Positions 1-5,592 of a stretch of 6,038 bases of DNA are shown here, one piece after another. This DNA comes from RI-92 sp040235555 (lineage in GTDB: Bacteria; Pseudomonadota; Gammaproteobacteria; UBA6429; Thiohalophilaceae), in contig JBECKZ010000238.1 in assembly GCA_040235555.1 (NCBI GenBank), positions 1 through 6,038 on the forward strand. The letters are read 5' to 3'. The notes under the pieces are model-generated. The model was not told the origin of the DNA and searched no databases. It saw nothing but the letters and a program-made list of their open reading frames with translations. The position numbers and the translations under genes are program-made. Position 1 is the stretch's first letter. Every line of letters begins with the position of its first letter.

Positions 1-340
1 AGCCTGGACGGCTGAGCAAACCGCGTTGTGGTCGTGGATGAAAACTACCGACGGTTTCATAATAGGAATTGAAAAGATGGGCGAATTGCGGATGGAACGG
101 CTGATAATCCGGGTAGTAGGGTTGCAGGATAAACGTTTCAAAGAACCACGACACATGTGCAAGATGCCACTTGGTTGGACTGACATCGGGCATGGTCTGG
201 ATCTGACAGTCTTCAGCTGTCAGTGGCTGGCACAGGGTTTCGGTTGCGGTGCGGACCGCGGAATATGCTGCAGTGATCCCTTCACTGGTACTGGTGAGAA
301 AAGGAATGACCCTGCTGTGCTCGGCGTTTGCCTTGCTCAA
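1..340 (-). CDS. egtB: Ergothioneine biosynthesis protein EgtB (hercynine sulfoxide synthase), N-terminal part, cut by the window edge
   Basis: Translating the minus strand from 340 gives 113 residues that read as the N-terminal DinB-like domain of EgtB. EgtB is the non-haem iron enzyme that joins hercynine to a cysteine-type thiol with O2 to form the sulfoxide precursor of ergothioneine in the cytoplasm. Diagnostic stretches are MPDVSPTKWHLAHVSWFFET (residues 50-69), LFNSYYETVG (89-98) and RPQRGLLSRPG (103-113). His62 in the WHLAH motif is expected to be an iron ligand. The other two histidines (HxxxH) and the C-terminal FGE-sulfatase domain lie beyond the edge. The start is inferred to be TTG at 340. 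An in-frame TAG lies at 359-361, and no ATG or GTG occurs before Met50, which is inside the conserved region. An AGGA at 349-352 sits 8 nt upstream of the TTG. The gene follows putA after 317 bp. Identity is near certain; the start is moderately sure. Confidence 0.9.
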   Translation of the reverse strand, partial: MSKANAEHSRVIPFLTSTSEGITAAYSAVRTATETLCQPLTAEDCQIQTMPDVSPTKWHLAHVSWFFETFILQPYYPDYQPFHPQFAHLFNSYYETVGSFHPRPQRGLLSRPG

Positions 341-348
341 GATACACG

Positions 349-352
349 TCCT
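349..352 (-). promoter_or_regulatory. Ribosome binding site supporting the TTG start of egtB
   Basis: On the minus strand AGGA lies 8 nt before the TTG at 340. It is the only Shine-Dalgarno-like element near a possible initiation codon in the short open stretch after the TAG at 359-361, so it decides the start. TTG initiation would be expected to lower translation. Confidence 0.45.
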
Positions 353-454
353 GTTGCTCTAGGTGAGAAAAGAAGCCTAGGCCAAAAATCACATAACTAC
401 AACCTGAAATTGTTTGCGCATATATTCTGCAAGTGTATTAGTACCAGCGTATGT

Positions 455-519
455 GACTGAACTATTTCATTTGCAAACCGAGACTTAGAAGAGATTCCTC
501 AATAATAGTTCAGTCTCGG
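455..519. repeat. Overlapping perfect inverted repeats sharing one arm (possible leader RNA structure)
   Basis: GACTGAACTATT at 455-466 is the exact reverse complement of 504-515, a 12-bp match with a 37-nt loop. CCGAGACT at 478-485 is the exact reverse complement of 512-519, an 8-bp match with a 26-nt loop. The two right arms overlap at 512-515. In a minus-strand RNA the segment 519-504 could therefore pair with either 485-478 or 466-455, or form a pseudoknot using part of each. A short GAG/CTC pair (491-493 with 498-500) lies in the shared loop. The element is 115 nt upstream of the proposed egtB start. The repeats are seen directly; any regulatory role is inference. Confidence 0.6.
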
Positions 520-548
520 CAGTGATACTGAGAGGCCTTCAGGTATTC

Positions 549-580
549 GCAATGAAACTATGTCCATTTTAGTTTCATGC
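549..580. repeat. AT-rich inverted repeat (stem-loop) downstream of putA
   Basis: ATGAAACTA at 552-560 and TAGTTTCAT at 570-578 are perfect reverse complements around a 9-nt loop. The stem extends by two G-C pairs (549-550 with 579-580) if A551 is bulged. It begins about 78 nt past the putA stop. There is no T-run on either side, so it is a poor intrinsic terminator. It could be an mRNA-stabilising 3' hairpin or a protein-binding palindrome. A related but imperfect sequence, TATTTCATTTGC, occurs at 463-474, so the motif may be repeated within this gap. Confidence 0.5.
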
Positions 581-657
581 AGAAATTGAGGTATTTGTTC
601 TCATGAGCGTACAATCTGAGAATGAAGGATAAATGTCACAGTTTGGTATTGAGCAGT

Positions 658-3600
658 TTAGTCTTCGTCGAGCGACAATAAATCTGCATTGCCACCAATT
701 GCGGTAATATTATTGCTGATAACGCGCTCTGTGCTAAGACGAGTGAGATAATGGGGTCCACCGGCCTTGGGCCCGGTGCCGGACAGGCCTTCTCCACCGA
801 AAGGTTGTACCCCGACCACGGCGCCAATCATGTTGCGATTAACATAAATATTCCCGACTCTTACACGCTGGCAAATTTCATCGATGTTGTGCTGGATTCG
901 ACTGTGGATACCAAGGGTCAGACCATAACCGGTATTATTAATTTCATTGATTACCTGCTCCAGTTTGTCGGCGGCATAACGTACAACATGCAATACCGGT
1001 CCGAAGATTTCCTGAGCGAGCTGATTGGCGGAGGAGAGTTCATAGACGCAGGGAGCAAAAAAATGGCCAGCTGTATGTTGTGCATTGAGTTCGATACGCT
1101 TAACTAGTGTTGCCTGGTTATCCAACCGGTGTGTGTGTTGTAACAAATGACGCCGGGCATCGGCATTGATCACCGGACCAATATCCGTTGCCAACAATGC
1201 AGGATCACCAATACGCAGTTCATCCATGGCACCGGCTAACATGTCCAGTACGGTGTCGGCGATATCCTGTTGCAGATACAACAGACGCAAGGCTGAACAG
1301 CGTTGACCGGCACTGTTAAATGCTGACTGAATGACATCGCTGACGACTTGTTCCGGTAACGCCGAGCTGTCGACGACCATACAATTGATTCCGCCGGTCT
1401 CCGCAACGATTGGGATAATGGGTCCAACGCGTTGCGCCAAGCTGTGCTGGATGGACTTGGCAGTTGTCGTGGAACCGGTAAATAACACAGCGTTAAGATG
1501 TGGGTAAGTCAGTAGTGCAGTGGACAGGGTTTCACCACTGCCGGTGATCAGTTGCACAACTTCGGAAGGAACGCCTGCCTGGTGTAACAGGCTCAAGACA
1601 CGTGCGGCGATAAGCGGGGTAGCACTGGCGGGTTTGGCTACTACACAATTCCCTGCAGCCAGGGCAGCACTGATCTGGCCGATAAAAATCGATAACGGAA
1701 AATTCCAGGGACTGATACACAACACCAGACCGCGACCGGCGAGTTGTAATGAATTGGCTTCCCCTGTTGGACCGGGTAAAGCTTGTGTTGTCGCAAATTG
1801 ATGTTCAGCCAGCACAGCATAGTAACGACAAAAGTCGACAGCCTCACGAACTTCCGCAACGGCATCAGGAATACAGCGTCCGGCCTCACGTACCAGCAGG
1901 GTCAATAATTCCGGCAGATGCTGCTCCAGCAACGATGCCAGGTTTCTTAATAGATCGGCACGATAAGTTGCCGCAGTGGCCGACCAGTCAAAGAAAGCGG
2001 TGTAAGCAGTATCCATGGCAGCGGCGATACTTGCGGGCTGCGTCAGGCTGACATGACCAACAATGTCAGCATGATCAGCTGGGTTATATACGGGTATTGT
2101 GTGCTCAGTTTCTGCTTTGGCAATGCTGGGCGCTGCATGCCAATTGGTCTTTTGGTATAGATCCAGCTGGGTTTTGAGTTGAGTTAAATCCTGCGGATCA
2201 TCCAGATGAACGCCCATGGCGTTTTTCCGATCCGGTGCGAATAATTGGGGCGGGGTCGGGATATGCCGGTGCCGTCGTCCGCCATCCTGTTGTGCCTGCA
2301 GAACCGGATCGCTGATCAGTTTTTCGATGGGCGTGTCTGCATTGCTAATCCGGTTCACAAATGACGTATTGGCGCCATTCTCCAACAAGCGGCGCACCAG
2401 GTAAGGCAGGAGATCGGCATGTTTTCCCACCGGGGCGTAAATGCGGCAGGTCAGATTCGGGTGTTGTTGTAACATGTGCGTGTACAGGTCTGCACCCATG
2501 CCATGCAGGCGTTGGAATTCGTACTCGTGTGAATTGCCTGCCAGTTCAATCACGGAGGCAATAGTGTAGGCATTATGTGTAGCAAACTGCGGATACAGAT
2601 ATTGGTTGGCATCAAATAATTTTCTGGTACACGCGAGATAACAAACATCAGAATGTAACTTGCGGGTGAACACTGGGTAATCCGTGAGTCCGTGTTGTTG
2701 CGCTAGCTTAATCTCGGCATCCCAATAAGCACCTTTCACCAGCCGAACATTGATACGCTTTGCTTGTTCTTTTGCGAGCGCAGCCAGATGTTCGATGACG
2801 CGTGGTGCGCGTTTTAAATATGCCTGGACGGCCAGGCCGAGGCCCTCCCAGCCTTTTAATGAAGGATCAGTATAGACCTTGGTAAATACATCCAGCATAG
2901 GGTCCAGCCGCCTGGCTTCTTCGGCATCGATCGTCAGTTGCAGGTTAAAATCCCGGGCCAATCGACATAGTTCCAGTAACCGGGGGAGCAGTTCGGTGTG
3001 AAGCCGATCGCGTTGGGCAAACTCAAAGCGGGGATGCAGGGCCGAGAGTTTCACGGACAGACCAGGCGCGTGAGTGACAATCGTATCTGAGTCGTGCAGG
3101 TTACCAATGAGCTGCATTGCCTGTGTATAAGCATTGAAATAACGTTGTGCTGTCTTGTGGGTGAGCGCGGCTTCGCCCAACATATCGATCGATAATAATA
3201 ATCCAGGATATAGTTTGGCTGCCTGATGCCAGGCCTTGTCGACGGATTGGGCCATAACAAACTGCTGACCAATGATGCGCATGGCTGCCTTGATGGCAAG
3301 ACGGATTGCCGGTTCACCACTGCGTGCAATAAGGCGTTGAAGCAGATCACGAATATGATTGTTATTCTCAGTATCTAACTGGATAAGTTTGCCTGTTAGC
3401 ATTAATCCCCAGGTCGAGGCATTGACGAACAGGGAATCACTGTGCCCCAGGTGTTTGTGCCAGTTGGCATGTGCCAGTTTGTCCTGAATCAATTGATCGA
3501 TTGTGTGTGCGTCCGGTATACGTAACAAAGCTTCGGCCAGACACATGAGGGCGACACCTTCCTGATTTGATAGATCATATTCCTGCAGCAGGGCATCGAG

Positions 3601-3789
3601 ACCTGAGTGCGGGGTATTGCGCACGGCATTGACCAATTGCCGGGCTGTTTGTTGCACGCGTTCACGTTGATTAGCCGTCAGCATGGCTTGTGGCAGCAAG
3701 CGGTTGACGATCGCGCTTTCTTCTACGAGATGGTCGTCGCAGATAGCGAGTCGTTGTGGTGACAGGTGAAAGGGTGTATCGAACAGCAT
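658..3789 (-). CDS. putA: Bifunctional proline dehydrogenase / L-glutamate gamma-semialdehyde dehydrogenase (PutA)
   Basis: PutA oxidises proline to P5C with FAD, passing electrons to the membrane quinone pool. It then oxidises the hydrolysed semialdehyde to glutamate with NAD+. Numbering is from ATG 3789 (1043 aa). An alpha-helical arm comes first. The proline dehydrogenase barrel shows DAEEARRL (288-295), RLVKGAYWD (349-357), ATHNA (403-407), EFQRLHGMG (424-432) and LVRRLLENGANTSFVNR, with proline-carboxylate arginines 466-467. The aldehyde dehydrogenase half shows SPWNFP (Asn696), FTGST (770-774), general base Glu797 in AETGG, catalytic Cys831 in SAGQRCSALR, EIFGPVL, and the PutA-typical FGGEGLSGTGPKAGGPHYL (997-1015). 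It lacks the N-terminal ribbon-helix-helix DNA-binding domain and the long C-terminal domain of E. coli PutA (1320 aa), so it should be a plain bifunctional enzyme. The frame stays open to a TTG at 3828 (1056 aa). I prefer ATG because MLFDTPFHLSPQRLAI looks like a natural family start; neither start has a clear Shine-Dalgarno. Confidence 0.96.
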   Translation of the reverse strand: MLFDTPFHLSPQRLAICDDHLVEESAIVNRLLPQAMLTANQRERVQQTARQLVNAVRNTPHSGLDALLQEYDLSNQEGVALMCLAEALLRIPDAHTIDQLIQDKLAHANWHKHLGHSDSLFVNASTWGLMLTGKLIQLDTENNNHIRDLLQRLIARSGEPAIRLAIKAAMRIIGQQFVMAQSVDKAWHQAAKLYPGLLLSIDMLGEAALTHKTAQRYFNAYTQAMQLIGNLHDSDTIVTHAPGLSVKLSALHPRFEFAQRDRLHTELLPRLLELCRLARDFNLQLTIDAEEARRLDPMLDVFTKVYTDPSLKGWEGLGLAVQAYLKRAPRVIEHLAALAKEQAKRINVRLVKGAYWDAEIKLAQQHGLTDYPVFTRKLHSDVCYLACTRKLFDANQYLYPQFATHNAYTIASVIELAGNSHEYEFQRLHGMGADLYTHMLQQHPNLTCRIYAPVGKHADLLPYLVRRLLENGANTSFVNRISNADTPIEKLISDPVLQAQQDGGRRHRHIPTPPQLFAPDRKNAMGVHLDDPQDLTQLKTQLDLYQKTNWHAAPSIAKAETEHTIPVYNPADHADIVGHVSLTQPASIAAAMDTAYTAFFDWSATAATYRADLLRNLASLLEQHLPELLTLLVREAGRCIPDAVAEVREAVDFCRYYAVLAEHQFATTQALPGPTGEANSLQLAGRGLVLCISPWNFPLSIFIGQISAALAAGNCVVAKPASATPLIAARVLSLLHQAGVPSEVVQLITGSGETLSTALLTYPHLNAVLFTGSTTTAKSIQHSLAQRVGPIIPIVAETGGINCMVVDSSALPEQVVSDVIQSAFNSAGQRCSALRLLYLQQDIADTVLDMLAGAMDELRIGDPALLATDIGPVINADARRHLLQHTHRLDNQATLVKRIELNAQHTAGHFFAPCVYELSSANQLAQEIFGPVLHVVRYAADKLEQVINEINNTGYGLTLGIHSRIQHNIDEICQRVRVGNIYVNRNMIGAVVGVQPFGGEGLSGTGPKAGGPHYLTRLSTERVISNNITAIGGNADLLSLDED

Positions 3790-3839
3790 CTCAGCGCAGC
3801 ACAAAAGGTTTCTTTGAGTATAGGTCAAATTAGCACTTG

Positions 3840-3857
3840 GCCACGGTCAGCTGTGGC
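3840..3857. repeat. Small inverted repeat in the putA leader
   Basis: GCCAC at 3840-3844 and GTGGC at 3853-3857 form a 5-bp stem around an 8-nt loop that ends in the palindrome CAGCTG. On the minus strand it lies just upstream of the possible TTG start and about 50 nt upstream of the preferred ATG of putA. It could be a leader hairpin or a small operator. On the plus strand it is followed by a T-rich stretch, but nothing is known to be transcribed rightward here. Confidence 0.3.
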
Positions 3858-3866
3858 GTGTTTACT

Positions 3867-3876
3867 TTTTATAATA
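3867..3876 (-). promoter_or_regulatory. Possible -10 region of a putA promoter
   Basis: In the gap between the permease stop and putA the minus strand reads TATTATAAAA, the only strongly AT-rich, -10-like stretch there. No matching -35 was found: the hexamer 17 nt upstream is CAAAAA, a poor fit. A promoter here would give putA its own transcription start some 70 nt upstream of its ATG, but it would need an activator or be weak. An equally perfect TATAAT occurs on the plus strand at 3870-3875 and also lacks a -35. Confidence 0.25.
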
Positions 3877-3909
3877 AGTGGCGGGCTAGTGCGTTTTTGG
3901 TGCGTAGAC

Positions 3910-4713
3910 TTAACTCGCGCTTTCGGCACTATAACGGGCTAGCAGACCGGTGCGTACCGCATAACGATATACCCGAATGAAAAACCAGCCGGCAAGGACA
4001 ATATACAAGACAGCCAGACCGACACCCCACAGCAGTTGGCTGGATGAAAAGGATTGACCGAGGATAATCGCGCGCATCCCTTCGAACACGTAGGAAGGTG
4101 GCAGGAGAAAGGCAATGTAATGCATCCATTGCGGCAGGGTGGACAAGGGATAAAACACGCCGACGAATGGCGAGATCATGGCCGGGATTGGCCAGATAAA
4201 CCATTCCGATGCCGGGCCCAGGCGCAATACCAATGCAGCACCGGCAATCCCCAAAGCGATACCGAACAGGAACAGCACCAGCAGGAACGGGATTAACACC
4301 AGGCCAAAATTGAAATAGGACAAACCAAAAATGCTGGTGGCCATCACTAGCATGACCACCAGCCCAATCAGACTGGTGGCAATACTGGTCAGGACCAGAC
4401 CGCCGACATATTCCGTGATAGTTAGTGGCGTGGCGAACAGATTGAGAAAGCTACGTGACCACACATCTTCCAGGAATGACGTGGTGACACCCTGCATCAC
4501 GCGGGTAAAAAAGTCCCATAACAGGACGGCCCCAAGCAGGATGGGAACAAAATTGAAACTGGCGGCAGAGACTGCATTCAGATAGCGGGTGATAAATCCC
4601 CACAACAGGATATCCACAGCTACCCAGGCAAACAACGGCAACAGTCGTGCAACACTACCACGCATGAGGTAATACTGTCGTAGCAAGATCGCCGCCGTAT
4701 GGTTAAGGCGCAT
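3910..4713 (-). CDS. ABC-2 type transporter permease subunit
   Basis: This 267-residue integral inner-membrane protein should form the channel of an ABC exporter together with the ATPase encoded just upstream. About six hydrophobic segments are visible, near residues 22-41, 55-72, 103-128, 135-163, 172-192 and 227-248. The family hallmark is the stretch at about 181-214, with FYPLSTLPQWMHYIAFLLPP followed by SYVFEGMR. This resembles the conserved PxxGVFYP...LP..YVFEGMR region of ABC-2 permeases of drug or polysaccharide exporters. The motif RSFLNLFATPLTITEYVGG (88-105) fits the amphipathic coupling region. The start is ATG 4713. It overlaps the end of the ATPase gene by 11 bp and has GGAG at 4721-4724, 7 nt upstream. 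The same frame extends to 4872, but that part is a shadow inside the ATPase gene. The substrate cannot be read from the sequence. Confidence 0.9.
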   Translation of the reverse strand: MRLNHTAAILLRQYYLMRGSVARLLPLFAWVAVDILLWGFITRYLNAVSAASFNFVPILLGAVLLWDFFTRVMQGVTTSFLEDVWSRSFLNLFATPLTITEYVGGLVLTSIATSLIGLVVMLVMATSIFGLSYFNFGLVLIPFLLVLFLFGIALGIAGAALVLRLGPASEWFIWPIPAMISPFVGVFYPLSTLPQWMHYIAFLLPPSYVFEGMRAIILGQSFSSSQLLWGVGLAVLYIVLAGWFFIRVYRYAVRTGLLARYSAESAS

Positions 4714-5464
4714 AGCTTGACTCCGCCAGTTGCGAAAGCGGTTCGCGGGCAAGGGTGATAAACAGATCTTCCAGGGTTTGCTCGCCATGTTCACGTGGTA
4801 AGGATTTCGGATCGCCGCGTAGCAGGATTTTGCCATGGGAGAGAAACAGCACGCGGTCGCACACCTTTTCAACCTCGTACATATTATGTGAAGTCCAGAG
4901 CACGCCGACAGCCTCCTGTTTGGCGAAACTGCAGATCATGTTGCGGATATCACTGGCGACGTTGGGATCGAGCGAGGCAGTGGGTTCATCCAGTAACAGC
5001 AGGCGGGGACGGTTGAGCATGGCCTTGGCCAGAGACACCCGAGCCTGTTCGCCCGAAGAAAGTACGCCGACCTTGACGTGGCGAAAGGGTTGTAGATCAA
5101 ATTGTTTGATCAGACTGGTAACGGTCGTAGATAAATTCCTGACATCATAAATCAAGCCGAAGAATCGTAAATTCTGTTCGACCGTCAGGTTGCCCGGTAA
5201 CGGCGCATAGCTGGCAGTAAAGTTGGTGTAGGCGAGTGCTCTGGCACGCTGGCTGGCCACATCCAGGTCTGCAATACGCACCGTACCCGCGCTCGGCTCA
5301 AGCACACCGAGGATCATATTGATCGTCGTGGTCTTGCCCGCGCCATTGGGACCCAGCAGGCCCACGATTTCATTGTGACGGATATCAAAGGATACGTTAT
5401 CCACCGCAACTTTATCACCAAAGCGTTTGGCTAACCTGGATACAGACAGCACATTTCCCGGCAT
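4703..5464 (-). CDS. ABC transporter ATP-binding protein (exporter type)
   Basis: This 253-residue cytoplasmic nucleotide-binding subunit powers the permease encoded by the next gene. It shows a Walker A GPNGAGKTT (38-46, Lys44), signature LSSGEQ (135-140), Walker B LLLLDE (155-160, catalytic Glu160), D-loop SLDP (164-167) and H-loop His193 in TSHN. Length and order match NatA/CcmA-like ATPases of ABC-2 exporters. The Q-loop is unusual: where most members have a glutamine before the LTVEQNL segment, this one reads YAPLPGNLTVEQNL (86-99) without it. I recall related exporter ATPases with a similar SPYxxLP form, so this may be a subfamily trait rather than a defect. The start ATG 5464 is preceded by a strong AAAGGAG at 5469-5475. 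The gene ends inside the start region of the permease gene (11-bp overlap), showing an operon. The substrate is unknown. Confidence 0.94.
   Translation of the reverse strand: MPGNVLSVSRLAKRFGDKVAVDNVSFDIRHNEIVGLLGPNGAGKTTTINMILGVLEPSAGTVRIADLDVASQRARALAYTNFTASYAPLPGNLTVEQNLRFFGLIYDVRNLSTTVTSLIKQFDLQPFRHVKVGVLSSGEQARVSLAKAMLNRPRLLLLDEPTASLDPNVASDIRNMICSFAKQEAVGVLWTSHNMYEVEKVCDRVLFLSHGKILLRGDPKSLPREHGEQTLEDLFITLAREPLSQLAESSYAP
4721..4724 (-). promoter_or_regulatory. Ribosome binding site of the permease gene, inside the ATPase coding region
   Basis: GGAG on the minus strand lies 7 nt before ATG 4713 and within the last codons of the ATPase gene. It fixes the permease start and supports translational coupling of the two subunits. 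Confidence 0.6.
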
Positions 5465-5468
5465 GGGT

Positions 5469-5475
5469 CTCCTTT
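5469..5475 (-). promoter_or_regulatory. Strong ribosome binding site of the ABC ATPase gene
   Basis: AAAGGAG on the minus strand is the best Shine-Dalgarno match in the window. It is 4 nt from ATG 5464, a somewhat short spacing. It supports this start codon. Confidence 0.65.
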
Positions 5476-5527
5476 CGATGCAAACATTCGTAATCGGTCA
5501 GCGGTGTGACGATGTCTTCCATACCGA

Positions 5528-5557
5528 AGTGTACAAATGAAAGCAAAGTCTGGCCAA
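5528..5557 (-). promoter_or_regulatory. Possible sigma70-type promoter for the ABC exporter operon
   Basis: On the minus strand TTGGCC (5552-5557) and TACACT (5528-5533) are separated by 18 nt. Each matches four of six consensus bases. Transcription would start near 5520, leaving a leader of about 55 nt before ATG 5464. A perfect TTGACA lies at 5569-5574, but no good -10 follows it at proper distance. The -35 overlaps the hairpin at 5543-5567. This is a weak call from inspection only. Confidence 0.25.
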
Positions 5558-5567
5558 ACTACTTTGC
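5543..5567 (-). terminator. Weak terminator-like hairpin after the glutaredoxin-like gene
   Basis: GCAAAGT (minus strand, 5567-5561) pairs perfectly with ACTTTGC (5549-5543) around an 11-nt loop and is followed by TTTCATTT. It begins 25 nt past the stop of the glutaredoxin-like gene, where a terminator would be expected. The stem has only three G-C pairs and the T-run is broken, so termination would be partial. The alternative pairing GGC-AAA (5568-5563) with TTT-GGCC (5558-5552), with one bulge, would compete with it. Confidence 0.35.
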
Positions 5568-5592
5568 CTGTCAAATAATTGAAATATAGCGT

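Larger units (their letters stand above)
341..657. other. Non-coding gap between putA and egtB with several inverted repeats
   Basis: This 317-bp stretch lies downstream of putA and upstream of egtB, both on the minus strand. I find no credible gene on either strand. The open frame at 26-460 on the plus strand is mostly an antisense shadow of egtB and has no family features. The gap is AT-rich relative to its neighbours. It contains the paired repeats at 455-519, the hairpin at 549-580, the near-palindrome CTGA-G-AGGCCT-TCAG at 528-542, and the short palindromes GCCTAGGC at 375-382 and CTCATGAG at 600-607. It should hold the end of the putA transcript and the promoter of egtB if egtB is transcribed separately. 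I could not pick a convincing -35/-10 pair or a hairpin followed by a run of T. Confidence 0.6.

Noticed and set aside
26..460. 144-residue open frame on the plus strand
   Set aside because: It lies antisense to the clear EgtB reading frame over most of its length, resembles no family, is Cys-rich in an irregular way and has no convincing ribosome binding site.
552..578. Six-codon mini-frames starting ATGAAACTA on both strands inside the hairpin
   Set aside because: Their symmetry follows from the inverted repeat, they are too short to judge, and neither is tied to a good ribosome site and downstream gene as a leader peptide.
633..707. 24-codon plus-strand frame preceded by AAGGA
   Set aside because: The spacing to the ATG is only 3 nt, it runs antisense into the end of putA, and so short a frame is expected by chance.
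3870..3875. Perfect TATAAT on the plus strand
   Set aside because: The hexamer 17 nt upstream (TCAGCT) is no -35, and it would drive transcription antisense into the permease gene with no gene to serve.
4714..4872. N-terminal extension of the permease frame up to 4872
   Set aside because: It lies wholly inside the ATPase gene, is not hydrophobic or permease-like, and ATG 4713 has its own GGAG site.
751..5464. Many 60-130 residue frames opposite or out of frame with putA and the ABC genes
   Set aside because: Each overlaps a long gene with intact catalytic motifs and shows no domain, membrane pattern or ribosome site of its own.
5405..5522. Possible 35-residue leader peptide on the minus strand from ATG 5522 overlapping the ATPase start
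   Set aside because: There is no Shine-Dalgarno before ATG 5522, the composition is unremarkable, and it would have to overlap the strong ATPase ribosome site.
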